A stretch of DNA of 37,571 nucleotides from Clostridiales bacterium. GTDB taxonomy: Bacteria > Bacillota_A > Clostridia > Christensenellales > Borkfalkiaceae. Made by a program: the position numbers and the translations under genes. Shown piece after piece: positions 23,010 to 31,658 of this stretch. The notes under the pieces are model-generated. The model saw only the letters and a list, made by a program, of their open reading frames with translations, searched no databases and was not told the DNA's origin. The stretch spans positions 1 through 37,571 of the forward strand of contig SVHQ01000004.1 in NCBI GenBank assembly GCA_015055785.1. Direction: 5' to 3'. Numbering within the stretch: the stretch's first letter is position 1; every line of letters starts with the position of its first letter.

Positions 23010-23990
23010 ATGAACTTTTCTTCGCTTTTATGGCCGAATCATCCATACGTGACGGTGTTTGGGCTGGAAATTTATTGGTATGCAATCATTATTGTTTGCG
23101 GGATGATTTCGGCATTTTTTGTCATTTCGGCTTTATTTAAAAGACGTAACATGTCTGCAGAGTTGTTTTTGACCTTTTTTGTTATCGGTTTGCCGATTGC
23201 CATTGTTACGACGCGTCTTTTCTATTGTATAACGGACGGTATGCCTATTTCCGAGTGGTTTAGTTTTCAATCGATTCGCGAGGGCGGTTTGTCTATCGTC
23301 GGTGGGATTATCGGCGGCGCGGCGAGCGTTATCGGCGTTTGCTATTTCAAAAAGGTTAATTTTTTCCGTGCGGGCGATTGCATTGTCGTAGGATTGTTGT
23401 TGGCACAATCCATCGGTAGATGGGGCAACTTCGTCAATCAGGAAGTGTACGGCGCAGAGGTGACCAATACGGCGTTGCAATTCTTCCCCCTTGCCGTGTA
23501 TATCGAAGCGGAAGGGGCATGGCATTACGCTTTCTTCTTCTATGAAAGCATGGTGACGTTGACAGCGGCGATTTTGATGTTCATCAACGGCTGGAAGAAC
23601 GGCAAGAAACCCAACGGCATTAACACAGCTTGCTATTTCATTGTGTACGGGCTCACCCGTTCGATTATGGAACCTTTAAGAGAACAGTCGTTTATTTTAA
23701 GTGGCGGCGGTGTTCCTTGGTCGCTCGTGATGTCCATTTGTATGGCGATTGCAGGGACGGGACTTTTGGTGTACGTCTTGTGGAACAATAAGAAGAAAGA
23801 GGGAGTTTTGTTTGGTTCGTTAAACGGCGACCCTTACGGTATCACCAAATTCATCGGGGATACAAAAGAGGAGATTGCCTATAAGGACAACATCAATATG
23901 ATGTGTAAGATTTACCCTGAAAACTATCCTGACAAGCCTGCGGAAAACAAGGACAAGAAAGAGAATGAGAACGAAGGAGCGGAAAAATGA
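23010..23990 (+). CDS. lgt: Prolipoprotein diacylglyceryl transferase
   Basis: Lgt attaches diacylglycerol to the lipobox cysteine of prelipoproteins in the membrane. The family signature GRWGNFVNQEVYG is near residues 133-145, and REGGLSIVGGIIGG near 91-104 is also typical. From ATG 23010 the protein has 326 residues; AGGAGG at 22998-23003 decides this start over an upstream frame from 22836 that would cross the promoter. About 50 extra residues at the C-terminus are charged (KPAENKDKKENENEGAEK) and look disordered. It overlaps pncB by 4 bases (ATGA). lspA, the next enzyme of the pathway, is two genes on. Confidence 0.95.
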   Translation: MNFSSLLWPNHPYVTVFGLEIYWYAIIIVCGMISAFFVISALFKRRNMSAELFLTFFVIGLPIAIVTTRLFYCITDGMPISEWFSFQSIREGGLSIVGGIIGGAASVIGVCYFKKVNFFRAGDCIVVGLLLAQSIGRWGNFVNQEVYGAEVTNTALQFFPLAVYIEAEGAWHYAFFFYESMVTLTAAILMFINGWKNGKKPNGINTACYFIVYGLTRSIMEPLREQSFILSGGGVPWSLVMSICMAIAGTGLLVYVLWNNKKKEGVLFGSLNGDPYGITKFIGDTKEEIAYKDNINMMCKIYPENYPDKPAENKDKKENENEGAEK

Positions 23991-25447
23991 GAAATTTAAC
24001 TTTGCTCACTGATTTATATCAACTGACGATGGGTTATGGCTTTTATAAGCATAACAAGCATGAAGAAGAGGTCGTATTCGATTTATTCTTCCGTAAAAAC
24101 GCGCTGATTACCTACTCGATTGCGGCAGGGTTGGAACAAGCGATGGATTATCTTTTAAATTGGCATTTTGATGAAGAGGATATTGCTTATCTTCGTTCGT
24201 TGAATTTGTTTGATGAGAGTTTTCTTGCTTATTTGAAAAATATGCGTTTTACGGGCGACGTGTATGCGGTGCGCGAGGGCGAACCCGTATTTCCTGGCGA
24301 GCCGATTTTAACGGTGAAAGCACCTTTAATTCAAGCACAGTTTGCGGAAACTGCACTTCTCAATATCATCAATCATCAAACGTTGATTGCAACAAAGTCC
24401 TCTAAGATTTGCCGTGCAACGCAAGGCAGGGGCGTGGTGATGGAGTTTGGGCTCCGCCGTGCGCAAGCCCCCGACGCAGGTATTTACGGCGCAAGGGCGG
24501 CGGTGATTGGCGGTTGTTCTTCGACGTCGAACGTAATTGCAGGGCAGATGTTTGACGTGCCCGTGGCTGGCACGATGGCGCATAGCTGGGTGATGGATTA
24601 TCCCTCTGAATACGAAGCTTTCCGCGCGTATGCAAATTCTTATCCGGATAATTGTTTGCTGCTCGTGGATACGTATGACACACTCCGTAGCGGTGTACCC
24701 AATGCCATTAAGGTGTTCCAAGAATTAAAGGAAAAGGGTCACAAACCCAAAGGGATTCGTTTGGACAGCGGCGACTTGGCATATCTTTCCAAAGAAGCAC
24801 GCCGTATGATGGACGAAGCAGGTTTCCCCGAAGCGATTATTTGTGTATCGGGGGATTTGGATGAACGCTCGATTAATTCCCTCTTACAGCAGGGCGCAAA
24901 AATCGATTCGTGGGGGGTAGGTACGAGATTAATCACCTCGGAAGACCTGCCTGCACTCGGCGGTGTGTATAAATTGGCGGCGGTAGTGGAAAAGGATGGC
25001 ACGATGACGCCGAAGATTAAACTTTCGGATAACACGGCGAAAATTACCAATCCTTCCTTTAAAAATCTCTATCGTTTGTATGATAAAGACAACGGTATGG
25101 CGATTGCCGATTTAATCACGATGCACGATGAAGAGATTGACGAATCGAAACCGCTCACGCTCTTCCATCCCGTGGAAACGTGGAAAGAACACGAAGTGGA
25201 AAATTTCCATGCGGAAAAATTGCAATATACCATTGTTAAGAATGGCAAACTCGTCTATGAATTTCCAAAATTGATGGACGTACAAGCGTTCTCAAAGAAG
25301 GAACTTTCCAAGTTTTGGGGGGAATATTTGCGATTGGATATGCCGCACGTGTATAAGGTGGACTTGTCCAAGAAATTACACACTTTGAAAATTGAAATGA
25401 TAGACAGTATTCGCAAAGAAGCGAAAAAAGGAAAGAAATATGAATAA
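23987..25447 (+). CDS. pncB: Nicotinate phosphoribosyltransferase
   Basis: PncB converts nicotinate and PRPP to nicotinate mononucleotide in NAD salvage. The 486 residues start with the family pattern LTDLYQLTMGYGFYK. VMEFGLRRAQ is near residue 150, GTMAHSWVMDYPSEYEAF near 195-215 carries the conserved histidine, and GIRLDSGDLAYLSKEAR near 255-271 and WGVGTRLITS near 309 follow. The start overlaps the lgt stop by 4 bases and the end overlaps lspA by 8, so it is cotranslated with both. Confidence 0.96.
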   Translation: MRNLTLLTDLYQLTMGYGFYKHNKHEEEVVFDLFFRKNALITYSIAAGLEQAMDYLLNWHFDEEDIAYLRSLNLFDESFLAYLKNMRFTGDVYAVREGEPVFPGEPILTVKAPLIQAQFAETALLNIINHQTLIATKSSKICRATQGRGVVMEFGLRRAQAPDAGIYGARAAVIGGCSSTSNVIAGQMFDVPVAGTMAHSWVMDYPSEYEAFRAYANSYPDNCLLLVDTYDTLRSGVPNAIKVFQELKEKGHKPKGIRLDSGDLAYLSKEARRMMDEAGFPEAIICVSGDLDERSINSLLQQGAKIDSWGVGTRLITSEDLPALGGVYKLAAVVEKDGTMTPKIKLSDNTAKITNPSFKNLYRLYDKDNGMAIADLITMHDEEIDESKPLTLFHPVETWKEHEVENFHAEKLQYTIVKNGKLVYEFPKLMDVQAFSKKELSKFWGEYLRLDMPHVYKVDLSKKLHTLKIEMIDSIRKEAKKGKKYE

Positions 25448-26138
25448 ACAAGAAGCACAAACAAAAAAAGAAAAAAAATCGTGGTGGAAAGAACCAACCA
25501 CTATGTTCGGGCTTTTTCTTTTCGTGTTTTTGATATTTATCGATCAAATCACGAAAGCGGTAGCAGCCTCTTATTTTTCTGCTCCCGATGCGCCCGCGCG
25601 CATTGTGATTATTGACGGTTGGATTAATCTTTGCATTGCGTATAATCGCGGTATTTCCTACGGCATGGGCACGGATGCGCCCACATGGGCAAAGATAGCC
25701 GTGATTGCCGCCACGGGCGTATTAATGTTGCTGTTTGCGATATTCTTCTTTAGAATAGACAATCGCCGCACTTGGATAAAGTGGGCAATCATTTTCGTCA
25801 TCGCAGGCGGCGTGGGCAATTTGATTGATAGAGTGTATTATCGAGTATGGGATCCAGCAACAGCTGTTTTAGATCCTCTTGTCGCAGATGGCGTGAGGGA
25901 TATGGTCGATTTAAGCGCATTCGGTTTTGCCGTTTGTAATTTTGCTGATTTCTTTATTTGCGGCGGCGCAGTGGCATTGGTGTTGGGTTTACTCTTCTTT
26001 GACCAAGACGCCATTTTCCCTGTGGGCAAATATAAGGAATTGGCGCGGGAAGCAAGCGAAAGGGAAGCTTTGAAAAAGGCGAAAAAAGCGGCAGAACGTC
26101 CTGGAAAACCCATTAAATACGAAAAAGATCAGGATTAA
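25440..26138 (+). CDS. lspA: Lipoprotein signal peptidase II
   Basis: LspA removes the signal peptide of lipid-modified prelipoproteins. Four transmembrane segments and the two catalytic aspartates are visible: GGVGNLIDRVYY near residues 121-132 and VCNFADFFICGG near 163-175, together with AYNRGISYGM near 70. At 232 residues it is longer than usual (about 160) because of a loop with two extra Asp-rich turns (VWDPATAVLDPLVADG near 134-149) and a 45-residue charged C-terminal tail. It starts inside the last codons of pncB and is followed after 8 bases by rluD, the standard lspA-rluD order. Confidence 0.95.
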   Translation: MNKQEAQTKKEKKSWWKEPTTMFGLFLFVFLIFIDQITKAVAASYFSAPDAPARIVIIDGWINLCIAYNRGISYGMGTDAPTWAKIAVIAATGVLMLLFAIFFFRIDNRRTWIKWAIIFVIAGGVGNLIDRVYYRVWDPATAVLDPLVADGVRDMVDLSAFGFAVCNFADFFICGGAVALVLGLLFFDQDAIFPVGKYKELAREASEREALKKAKKAAERPGKPIKYEKDQD

Positions 26139-26146
26139 AACGGGGA

Positions 26147-27103
26147 ATGGATAAACGTTTTTTTATAGCGGAAGAGAGCGGCAAACGCTTAGACGTCTTT
26201 TTAAGCGAGCAATTGGAGGATTTCACCCGTTCGCGGATTAAAAAACTGTTGACGGATAAAAACGTGACGGTGAATGGGGAAGTGGCGACGAAAGCAGGCG
26301 CGGATATCAAAATGGGCGATGAAATAGCCATCGTCATTCCCGAGGCGGTGGAATATTCCATAAAGCCTGAAAATATTCCCATAGACATCGTTTATCAAGA
26401 CGCGGATTTTGCCGTAGTGAATAAACCAAAAGGTATGACGGTGCACGTTGGCAACGGGAACGTAGAAGGTACGCTTGTCAACGCGTTGTTATACGCTTTG
26501 GACAGCCTTAGCGGCATTGGCGGCGTGTTGCGCCCAGGAATTGTGCACCGCATCGATAAGGATACGACGGGTTTGCTGGTCGTGGCGAAAAACGACAAAG
26601 CGCACGTGTCCTTAGCAGGGCAAATCGCGCAAAAAACTTGTCATCGCACCTATTACGCTTTGTTGGAGGGCAATTTGAAAGAGGAGCGCGGCAGGGTGGT
26701 GACGGACATCGGCAGACACCCCACCGAGCGTTTAAAAATGGCGGTGTTGCCCGAGGGGCGAGGGAAAATAGCCATCACCGATTTTGAAAGAGTGGCAAAT
26801 TTTGGGCAGGAATATACGTTATGCCGTTTTATTTTGCAAACGGGTAGAACGCATCAAATCCGCGTCCATGCAAAACATTTATCACACCCTGTTGTGGGTG
26901 ATCCCGTGTATGGTTATAAAAAACAGAAATTGGGCATTGAGGGACAGCTTTTACACGCGCAGAAATTGGAGTTGACCCATCCAACGAGCGGCGAACGCAT
27001 GACTTTCACCGCGCCTTTACCCAAGCTTTTTCAAGAGGTTTTGGAAAAGCTATGCAAACAGTACGGCGTGGATAAGCAATTATTTTTGGAGATATTTGGA
27101 TAA
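26147..27103 (+). CDS. RluA/RluD-family 23S rRNA pseudouridine synthase
   Basis: A 318-residue enzyme. An S4 RNA-binding domain (about 10-65, RLDVFLSEQLEDFTRSRIKKLL) is followed by the catalytic domain with the RluA signature GIVHRIDKDTTGLLVVAKN near residues 130-148; the Asp after HRI is the catalytic one. LQTGRTHQIRVHAKHLSHPVVGDP near 228-251 is the second conserved block. Position after lspA matches B. subtilis ylyB and E. coli-type RluD homologues; the exact uridines modified are not decided by sequence. Confidence 0.93.
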   Translation: MDKRFFIAEESGKRLDVFLSEQLEDFTRSRIKKLLTDKNVTVNGEVATKAGADIKMGDEIAIVIPEAVEYSIKPENIPIDIVYQDADFAVVNKPKGMTVHVGNGNVEGTLVNALLYALDSLSGIGGVLRPGIVHRIDKDTTGLLVVAKNDKAHVSLAGQIAQKTCHRTYYALLEGNLKEERGRVVTDIGRHPTERLKMAVLPEGRGKIAITDFERVANFGQEYTLCRFILQTGRTHQIRVHAKHLSHPVVGDPVYGYKKQKLGIEGQLLHAQKLELTHPTSGERMTFTAPLPKLFQEVLEKLCKQYGVDKQLFLEIFG

Positions 27104-27127
27104 ATTTCTTGAAAGGGAAGAGAAGCT

Positions 27128-28162
27128 ATGTCAATAGAACGCAGCATTTTCAATTCAAAAGAGGAAGTTTCGAGATTTGTGGAAACCAAATACGGAATTG
27201 TTCCTAACGAAGTGGAAAGATTGTACGGCGGCAGTGCGAATTGTTATCGCCTGACCGTCGGGGCTTCTTGTTACTTTTTAAAGGAATTTCCTCGTAATTT
27301 TGACAAAGCGGCTCTTCTTCGCGAGGCGAGGGTTTGTCAATTGCTTTCGGAAAAGGGTGTGCCCACCAGCGTATTTATCAAGACGCTGAAGAACGATGAT
27401 ACGGGCACTTATCGCGGCAGAATTTTCCATTTACAGCGTTTTTTAGATGGTGTGACGATTGAAAAACTGACCAAGGAACAGCTTAAAAAAAGTGCGGAAA
27501 TGCTCTCGGTTATACATAACGCTTTAGAGGAGGCTACCTTTTTAAAAAAGGCTTTCCGTGAAGAATGGTTTGACGATTGGACAAAGGAATATTCCATTGA
27601 AAAGCATGAGGAGATTATGCGAGGATTGCCTTTGTCGAAAAAGGCTTTGGTGTATCAAAAACGAGCCGCACAAGCTTGCTGCGTGAAGGTAAATTTGCTC
27701 CGTGAGTATGATTATGATCATACAAAATTCAAAGACTTGAAAAAGGTGAACACGCACGGCGATTATAACAGTTTACAGCTTTTGTGGAATAAAGACGGAA
27801 AGGAAATCACAGCCGTTGTCGATTTTTCCAACGCCTCGAAATTGCCTGCCGTTTGGGAGATAGTTCGCTCCTACACGCTCGGTGCAAAGGAATGTGAGAA
27901 TGGCGAGCGTATCGATGCACAAGGCTTATGGGAATACGTAGAGAAATATTTGGAAAAAGTCGAACTGTCCTTATTCGATATTGAAAATATGATTCCCTTT
28001 TATTATTATAATCTGCTTCGCAGTACGTATGGCTTTAATTTGACGAGTAAGAGCGCCTTGGCATTTGCGCTTTGGCGGACGCGGCTTTGTCAGTATTTAA
28101 AGGTGAATGGGGAGAACATCACGCAATATCTTTGCGAAAAATATAAAGCATTAAACAAGTAA
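27128..28162 (+). CDS. APH/CotS-like phosphotransferase of unknown substrate
   Basis: A 344-residue protein of the aminoglycoside phosphotransferase / spore-coat CotS kinase fold. The nucleotide-loop region is LYGGSANCYRLTV near 31-43 and the FLKEF lysine is near 52-56. The catalytic loop VNTHGDYNSLQLLWN near 212-226 holds the HGD...N pattern. The metal-binding Asp lies in TAVVDFSNAS near 235-244. Many Clostridia have such kinases with no proven substrate; antibiotic resistance should not be assumed. It is embedded in the lgt-trkH run. Confidence 0.82.
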   Translation: MSIERSIFNSKEEVSRFVETKYGIVPNEVERLYGGSANCYRLTVGASCYFLKEFPRNFDKAALLREARVCQLLSEKGVPTSVFIKTLKNDDTGTYRGRIFHLQRFLDGVTIEKLTKEQLKKSAEMLSVIHNALEEATFLKKAFREEWFDDWTKEYSIEKHEEIMRGLPLSKKALVYQKRAAQACCVKVNLLREYDYDHTKFKDLKKVNTHGDYNSLQLLWNKDGKEITAVVDFSNASKLPAVWEIVRSYTLGAKECENGERIDAQGLWEYVEKYLEKVELSLFDIENMIPFYYYNLLRSTYGFNLTSKSALAFALWRTRLCQYLKVNGENITQYLCEKYKALNK

Positions 28163-28183
28163 GGAAATAAAAGGAAAAACCGT

Positions 28184-29515
28184 ATGTTAAAAATAAGCAA
28201 GGTAAAACGCAATTCGATTGCAAAATCGCTGGGTTTGGAAGTGGGTGACGAGATCGTTGCTTTTGACGGCCACGCTTGCGAAGATGAATTGGATTATTTA
28301 TATTATTGCGAAACGGACGGTTTTTCTATGACGGTGCGCGACAAGCGCGGAACGGGCGAAATGACGGTGACCGTTGAAAAGGAGGAGGGGGAAGACCTCG
28401 GCTTGGAGTTTGTGAAAAACACAGAAATACGCACTTGTCATAATCGTTGCGTATTTTGCTTTGTCGATCAGATGCCAAAGGGTATGCGCGAGAGCTTGTA
28501 CGTGAAAGACGATGATTACGGTATGAGCTTTTCCTGCGGGAATTTCGTGACGCTCACCAATCTTTCCGACGAGGGGTTAGAGCGGATTATTCGTTTAAAA
28601 TTATCGCCTTTATATATATCCGTGCATACGATGAACCCTGATTTGCGCGTAAAATTATTACGCAATCGCCACGCTGGCAAAATCGTGGAGCAAATTGAAA
28701 AATTGGCAAAAGGCGGCATTGAAATGCATTGTCAGGCGGTGATTGTGCCGCATGAAAACGACGGTGAGGAGCTTGCAAGAACGGCAAGGGAATTGTTTAA
28801 ATACTATCCCACGGTGCGCGATTTGGCTTGTGTACCAACGGGGCTTACCAAATACCGCGACGGGCTTTATCCGATCGCGGACGTGGACGGAGAATATAGT
28901 GCAAAACTTTTAGATTTAGTGGATAGTTTGAATGAAGAATTTGGCGTGGATTTCTTATTGCCTGCCGATGAATATTTCGTAAAGGCAGGACGAGATTTTA
29001 AACCGACTGCATTTTACGGTGACTTTGAACAGATTGAAAACGGCATTGGTATGACGAGTAAATTTATTGCCGAGGTCGAGAGGGCACTTAGCGATTGGCT
29101 GGAAACAAACGACGGGGGCAGGTATGCGTTGAAACGCCCCAAACACGTTCTTGTCATCAGCGGTGTGAGCGCAGAAAGCATCAACAGAAAACTTGCGGAA
29201 AAGTGCAATCGAGCCATAGAGGGCTTACGTGCGGACGTGTTGGCGGTGAAAAATCGTTTCTTTGGTGAAACGGTGACGTGTACGGGGCTTTTGACGGGTG
29301 AGGATATTTTAGCGGCGGTGCTTGCATATAAAGAAGGCGGCGGTGTGATAGACGAACTCGTATTGCCTTGTAACACGTTAAAGGAATTTGAGGAAGTATT
29401 CCTTTGCGGCATGACGTTGGAGCAATTGAAAGTGAAATCAGGCGTTAAAAATATCAGCGTCAACCGCGAGGGTGGATACGGCTTCGTAGAGATTCTTGCC
29501 AAGAACAAAAAATAA
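28184..29515 (+). CDS. DUF512-family radical SAM protein with PDZ-like domain
   Basis: A 443-residue protein. The N-terminus is PDZ-like (KVKRNSIAKSLGLEVGDEIVAFDG). A CX3CX2C-type cluster motif follows in TCHNRCVFCFVDQMPKGMR near residues 85-103, then the DUF512 C-terminal region. The order DUF512 protein, der, plsY is frequent in Firmicutes. The radical SAM cysteines are intact but the reaction is unknown. Dispersed repeat copy 8 lies in the gene and is read as DGGRYALKRP near residues 310-319. Confidence 0.88.
   Translation: MLKISKVKRNSIAKSLGLEVGDEIVAFDGHACEDELDYLYYCETDGFSMTVRDKRGTGEMTVTVEKEEGEDLGLEFVKNTEIRTCHNRCVFCFVDQMPKGMRESLYVKDDDYGMSFSCGNFVTLTNLSDEGLERIIRLKLSPLYISVHTMNPDLRVKLLRNRHAGKIVEQIEKLAKGGIEMHCQAVIVPHENDGEELARTARELFKYYPTVRDLACVPTGLTKYRDGLYPIADVDGEYSAKLLDLVDSLNEEFGVDFLLPADEYFVKAGRDFKPTAFYGDFEQIENGIGMTSKFIAEVERALSDWLETNDGGRYALKRPKHVLVISGVSAESINRKLAEKCNRAIEGLRADVLAVKNRFFGETVTCTGLLTGEDILAAVLAYKEGGGVIDELVLPCNTLKEFEEVFLCGMTLEQLKVKSGVKNISVNREGGYGFVEILAKNKK
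29117..29132 (+). repeat. Dispersed 16-base repeat, copy 8 (inside DUF512 gene)
   Basis: GGCAGGTATGCGTTGA. Flanking GGGGC (29115-29119) can pair with GCCCC (29136-29140) so the motif becomes the loop of a hairpin. Confidence 0.9.
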
Positions 29516-29564
29516 CGGAAAAATAACAAATAAACATAGAGAACAATGAAAGGAGAGGATAGGT

Positions 29565-30878
29565 ATGGCAAATCCCCTTATCGCGTTGGTAGGTAGACCC
29601 AACGTGGGAAAAAGTACTTTTTTTAATAAAGTAGCTGGTAGAAAAATTTCCATCACGGAGGATAGACCGGGTGTCACGCGCGACCGTCTTTATACGGATG
29701 CTGTTTGGCGTGGAAAGCATTTTACAATGGTGGACACGGGCGGTATTGAATTGAAATCGGAAGACGTGATGTGGAAGGAAATTGCAAAACAGGCAGATGT
29801 GGCTATTGATACGGCGGACGTTATTTTGTTTTTCACGGACGGAAAGGAGGGGTTGCACGCGTCTGATTACGACGTAGCGGATATTTTACGCCGCAGTAAA
29901 AAACCCGTCATTCTTGTTGTGAATAAAGTGGATAATTATTCTCCCGAACAGGTTTTTGAATTTTATTCCTTGGGGCTTGGCGAACCGTTTGCTATTTCCG
30001 CGGAACATTCGCAAGGTATCGGTGACGTTTTGGACGAAGCCATTCAATTATTCCCCGACGTGACAATAGAGCCTATTCCTTCGTTGAAAATTGCTGTTGT
30101 GGGTAAACCCAACGCAGGGAAATCCAGCCTTGTTAATAAGATTTTGGGCAGTGAACGTAGCATTGTTACGCCCATGGCAGGTACGACGCGAGATGCAATT
30201 GACACGTTGTTTTATCGTGGGGAAAAGGCTTATACAATCATCGACACGGCAGGGATTCGTAAGAAGAAAAACGTGGACGATAACGTGGAATATTACAGCA
30301 ATATGCGTGCGTTTGACGCAGTACGCCGCAGTGACGTATGCTTGCTTGTTGTCGATAGCGCAGAGGGCTTGACGGAACAAGACGTAAAGATTATCGGTTA
30401 CGTGCATGAGCAGGGTAAACCGTCCGTAATCGTAATGAATAAATGGGACCTTGTAGAAAAGGACACCCACACGGTAAACCGTTTTGAAGAAAAGATGAAA
30501 GAGGATTTGAAGTTCATGGATTATTATAAATCCATTTACATTTCGGCAAAAACGGGGCAGCGCGTGGAAAAATTGATCGCTGCCGCAGAAGAAGTGTATG
30601 CCCATGCGTCATTTCGTGTGCCTACGGGTGAACTCAATGATTTGATTGGCGATGCGGTGCGCTTGCAGGAACCGCCATCCTATCAAGGCAGAAGAATGCG
30701 AGTTTTCTTCTCTTCGCAGGTTTCCACCTGCCCGCCTGTATTCGTGTTGCACGTAAACGACGAGGGCTTATTGCATTTCTCTTATCAGCGCTATTTGGAG
30801 AACACCATTCGTAAAGCGTATGATTTTTCAGGAACGCCGATACGGGTTGTGGTGCGCGAAAAGAAAGACGAAGAATAA
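29565..30878 (+). CDS. der: Ribosome biogenesis GTPase Der
   Basis: Der (EngA) is a double GTPase needed for 50S subunit assembly. Two G domains are seen: G1 GRPNVGKSTFFN near residues 10-21 with DTGG and NKVD, and a second G1 GKPNAGKSSLVN near 180-191 with DTAG and NKWD. The KH-like C-terminal domain follows (from about 350). 437 residues is normal. AGGAGAGGA precedes ATG 29565. Confidence 0.97.
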   Translation: MANPLIALVGRPNVGKSTFFNKVAGRKISITEDRPGVTRDRLYTDAVWRGKHFTMVDTGGIELKSEDVMWKEIAKQADVAIDTADVILFFTDGKEGLHASDYDVADILRRSKKPVILVVNKVDNYSPEQVFEFYSLGLGEPFAISAEHSQGIGDVLDEAIQLFPDVTIEPIPSLKIAVVGKPNAGKSSLVNKILGSERSIVTPMAGTTRDAIDTLFYRGEKAYTIIDTAGIRKKKNVDDNVEYYSNMRAFDAVRRSDVCLLVVDSAEGLTEQDVKIIGYVHEQGKPSVIVMNKWDLVEKDTHTVNRFEEKMKEDLKFMDYYKSIYISAKTGQRVEKLIAAAEEVYAHASFRVPTGELNDLIGDAVRLQEPPSYQGRRMRVFFSSQVSTCPPVFVLHVNDEGLLHFSYQRYLENTIRKAYDFSGTPIRVVVREKKDEE

Positions 30879-30914
30879 CCAACGTTCCGTTGGAGGATGT
30901 CTTAAGGAAAAAAC

Positions 30915-31634
30915 ATGAAAACATTTTATTTATCACAAAATTGGTGGCAATTGATTGTAATTGCAATCGTATGTTATTTCATTGGTTCGTTTAATTTTGC
31001 ACGCGCCATATCCCATACAAAACAGAAAGACATCACACAAATGGGCAGTGGTAATCCTGGCACAATGAATATGACCCGAGAATTCGGCTTAAAAATTGGC
31101 TTTCTCACCTTTATTTGCGATGCTTTCAAAGGGGGGATTCCTGCCGTAATCTGCTTTTTCTTATATAGAAATTATGTCTTTGCTGACACGCAAACCCTCG
31201 TTTCCGATTTTATGCGGTATTTTTGCGGTCTGTTTGTGGTCATCGGGCATATTTTCCCTATCACGATGAAATTCAAAGGTGGAAAGGGCATTGCTTGTAC
31301 GCTGGGGCTCTTTTGGTTTTCCCTCGCTTGCGAAAATGCGTGGTGGCTGCTCATTGCTTTTGCTGGTTTGTGGTTGGTTGTGTTATATATTTACCTCACT
31401 GAATGGGGCTCGATGGGGTCGCTGCTTGGGGTGACAGGGTTTAGTATTGTGCAAATGGTTATGTTTGTGCCAAGATATGCAAATACGATGTTCAACGCAT
31501 ACCTGGTATGCCTGTATTTAATTATTCTCCTGATAAATATATTGACATGGACGGCGCATAAAGAGAACCTTTTAAGGCTTTTCGCTGGTGAGGAGCATCA
31601 TACGTCGCTTAAACGTTTATCCAAAAAGAAATAA
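30915..31634 (+). CDS. plsY: Glycerol-3-phosphate acyltransferase PlsY
   Basis: PlsY acylates glycerol 3-phosphate from acyl phosphate, the first step of phospholipid synthesis, in the membrane. Motif 1 GSFNFARAI and GSGNPGTMNMTREFG are near residues 19-56, motif 3 GHIFPITMKFKGGKGIACTLG near 113-133. 239 residues is longer than the typical 190-210. Part of the extra length is near the last membrane segment, where dispersed repeat copy 9 is read antisense as MFNAYLVCL. It follows der, as in many Firmicutes. Confidence 0.94.
   Translation: MKTFYLSQNWWQLIVIAIVCYFIGSFNFARAISHTKQKDITQMGSGNPGTMNMTREFGLKIGFLTFICDAFKGGIPAVICFFLYRNYVFADTQTLVSDFMRYFCGLFVVIGHIFPITMKFKGGKGIACTLGLFWFSLACENAWWLLIAFAGLWLVVLYIYLTEWGSMGSLLGVTGFSIVQMVMFVPRYANTMFNAYLVCLYLIILLINILTWTAHKENLLRLFAGEEHHTSLKRLSKKK
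31492..31507 (-). repeat. Dispersed 16-base repeat, copy 9 (inside plsY, antisense)
   Basis: On the minus strand ACCAGGTATGCGTTGA. With its flank it forms the near-perfect inverted repeat GCATACCTGGTATGC at 31497-31511. Confidence 0.85.
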
Positions 31635-31658
31635 TTTAAGAGGAAGTAAAAAAGGAAT

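Noticed and set aside
27128..28162. Aminoglycoside resistance gene
   Set aside because: Only the kinase fold motifs are visible, the context is housekeeping, and CotS-like kinases share them.
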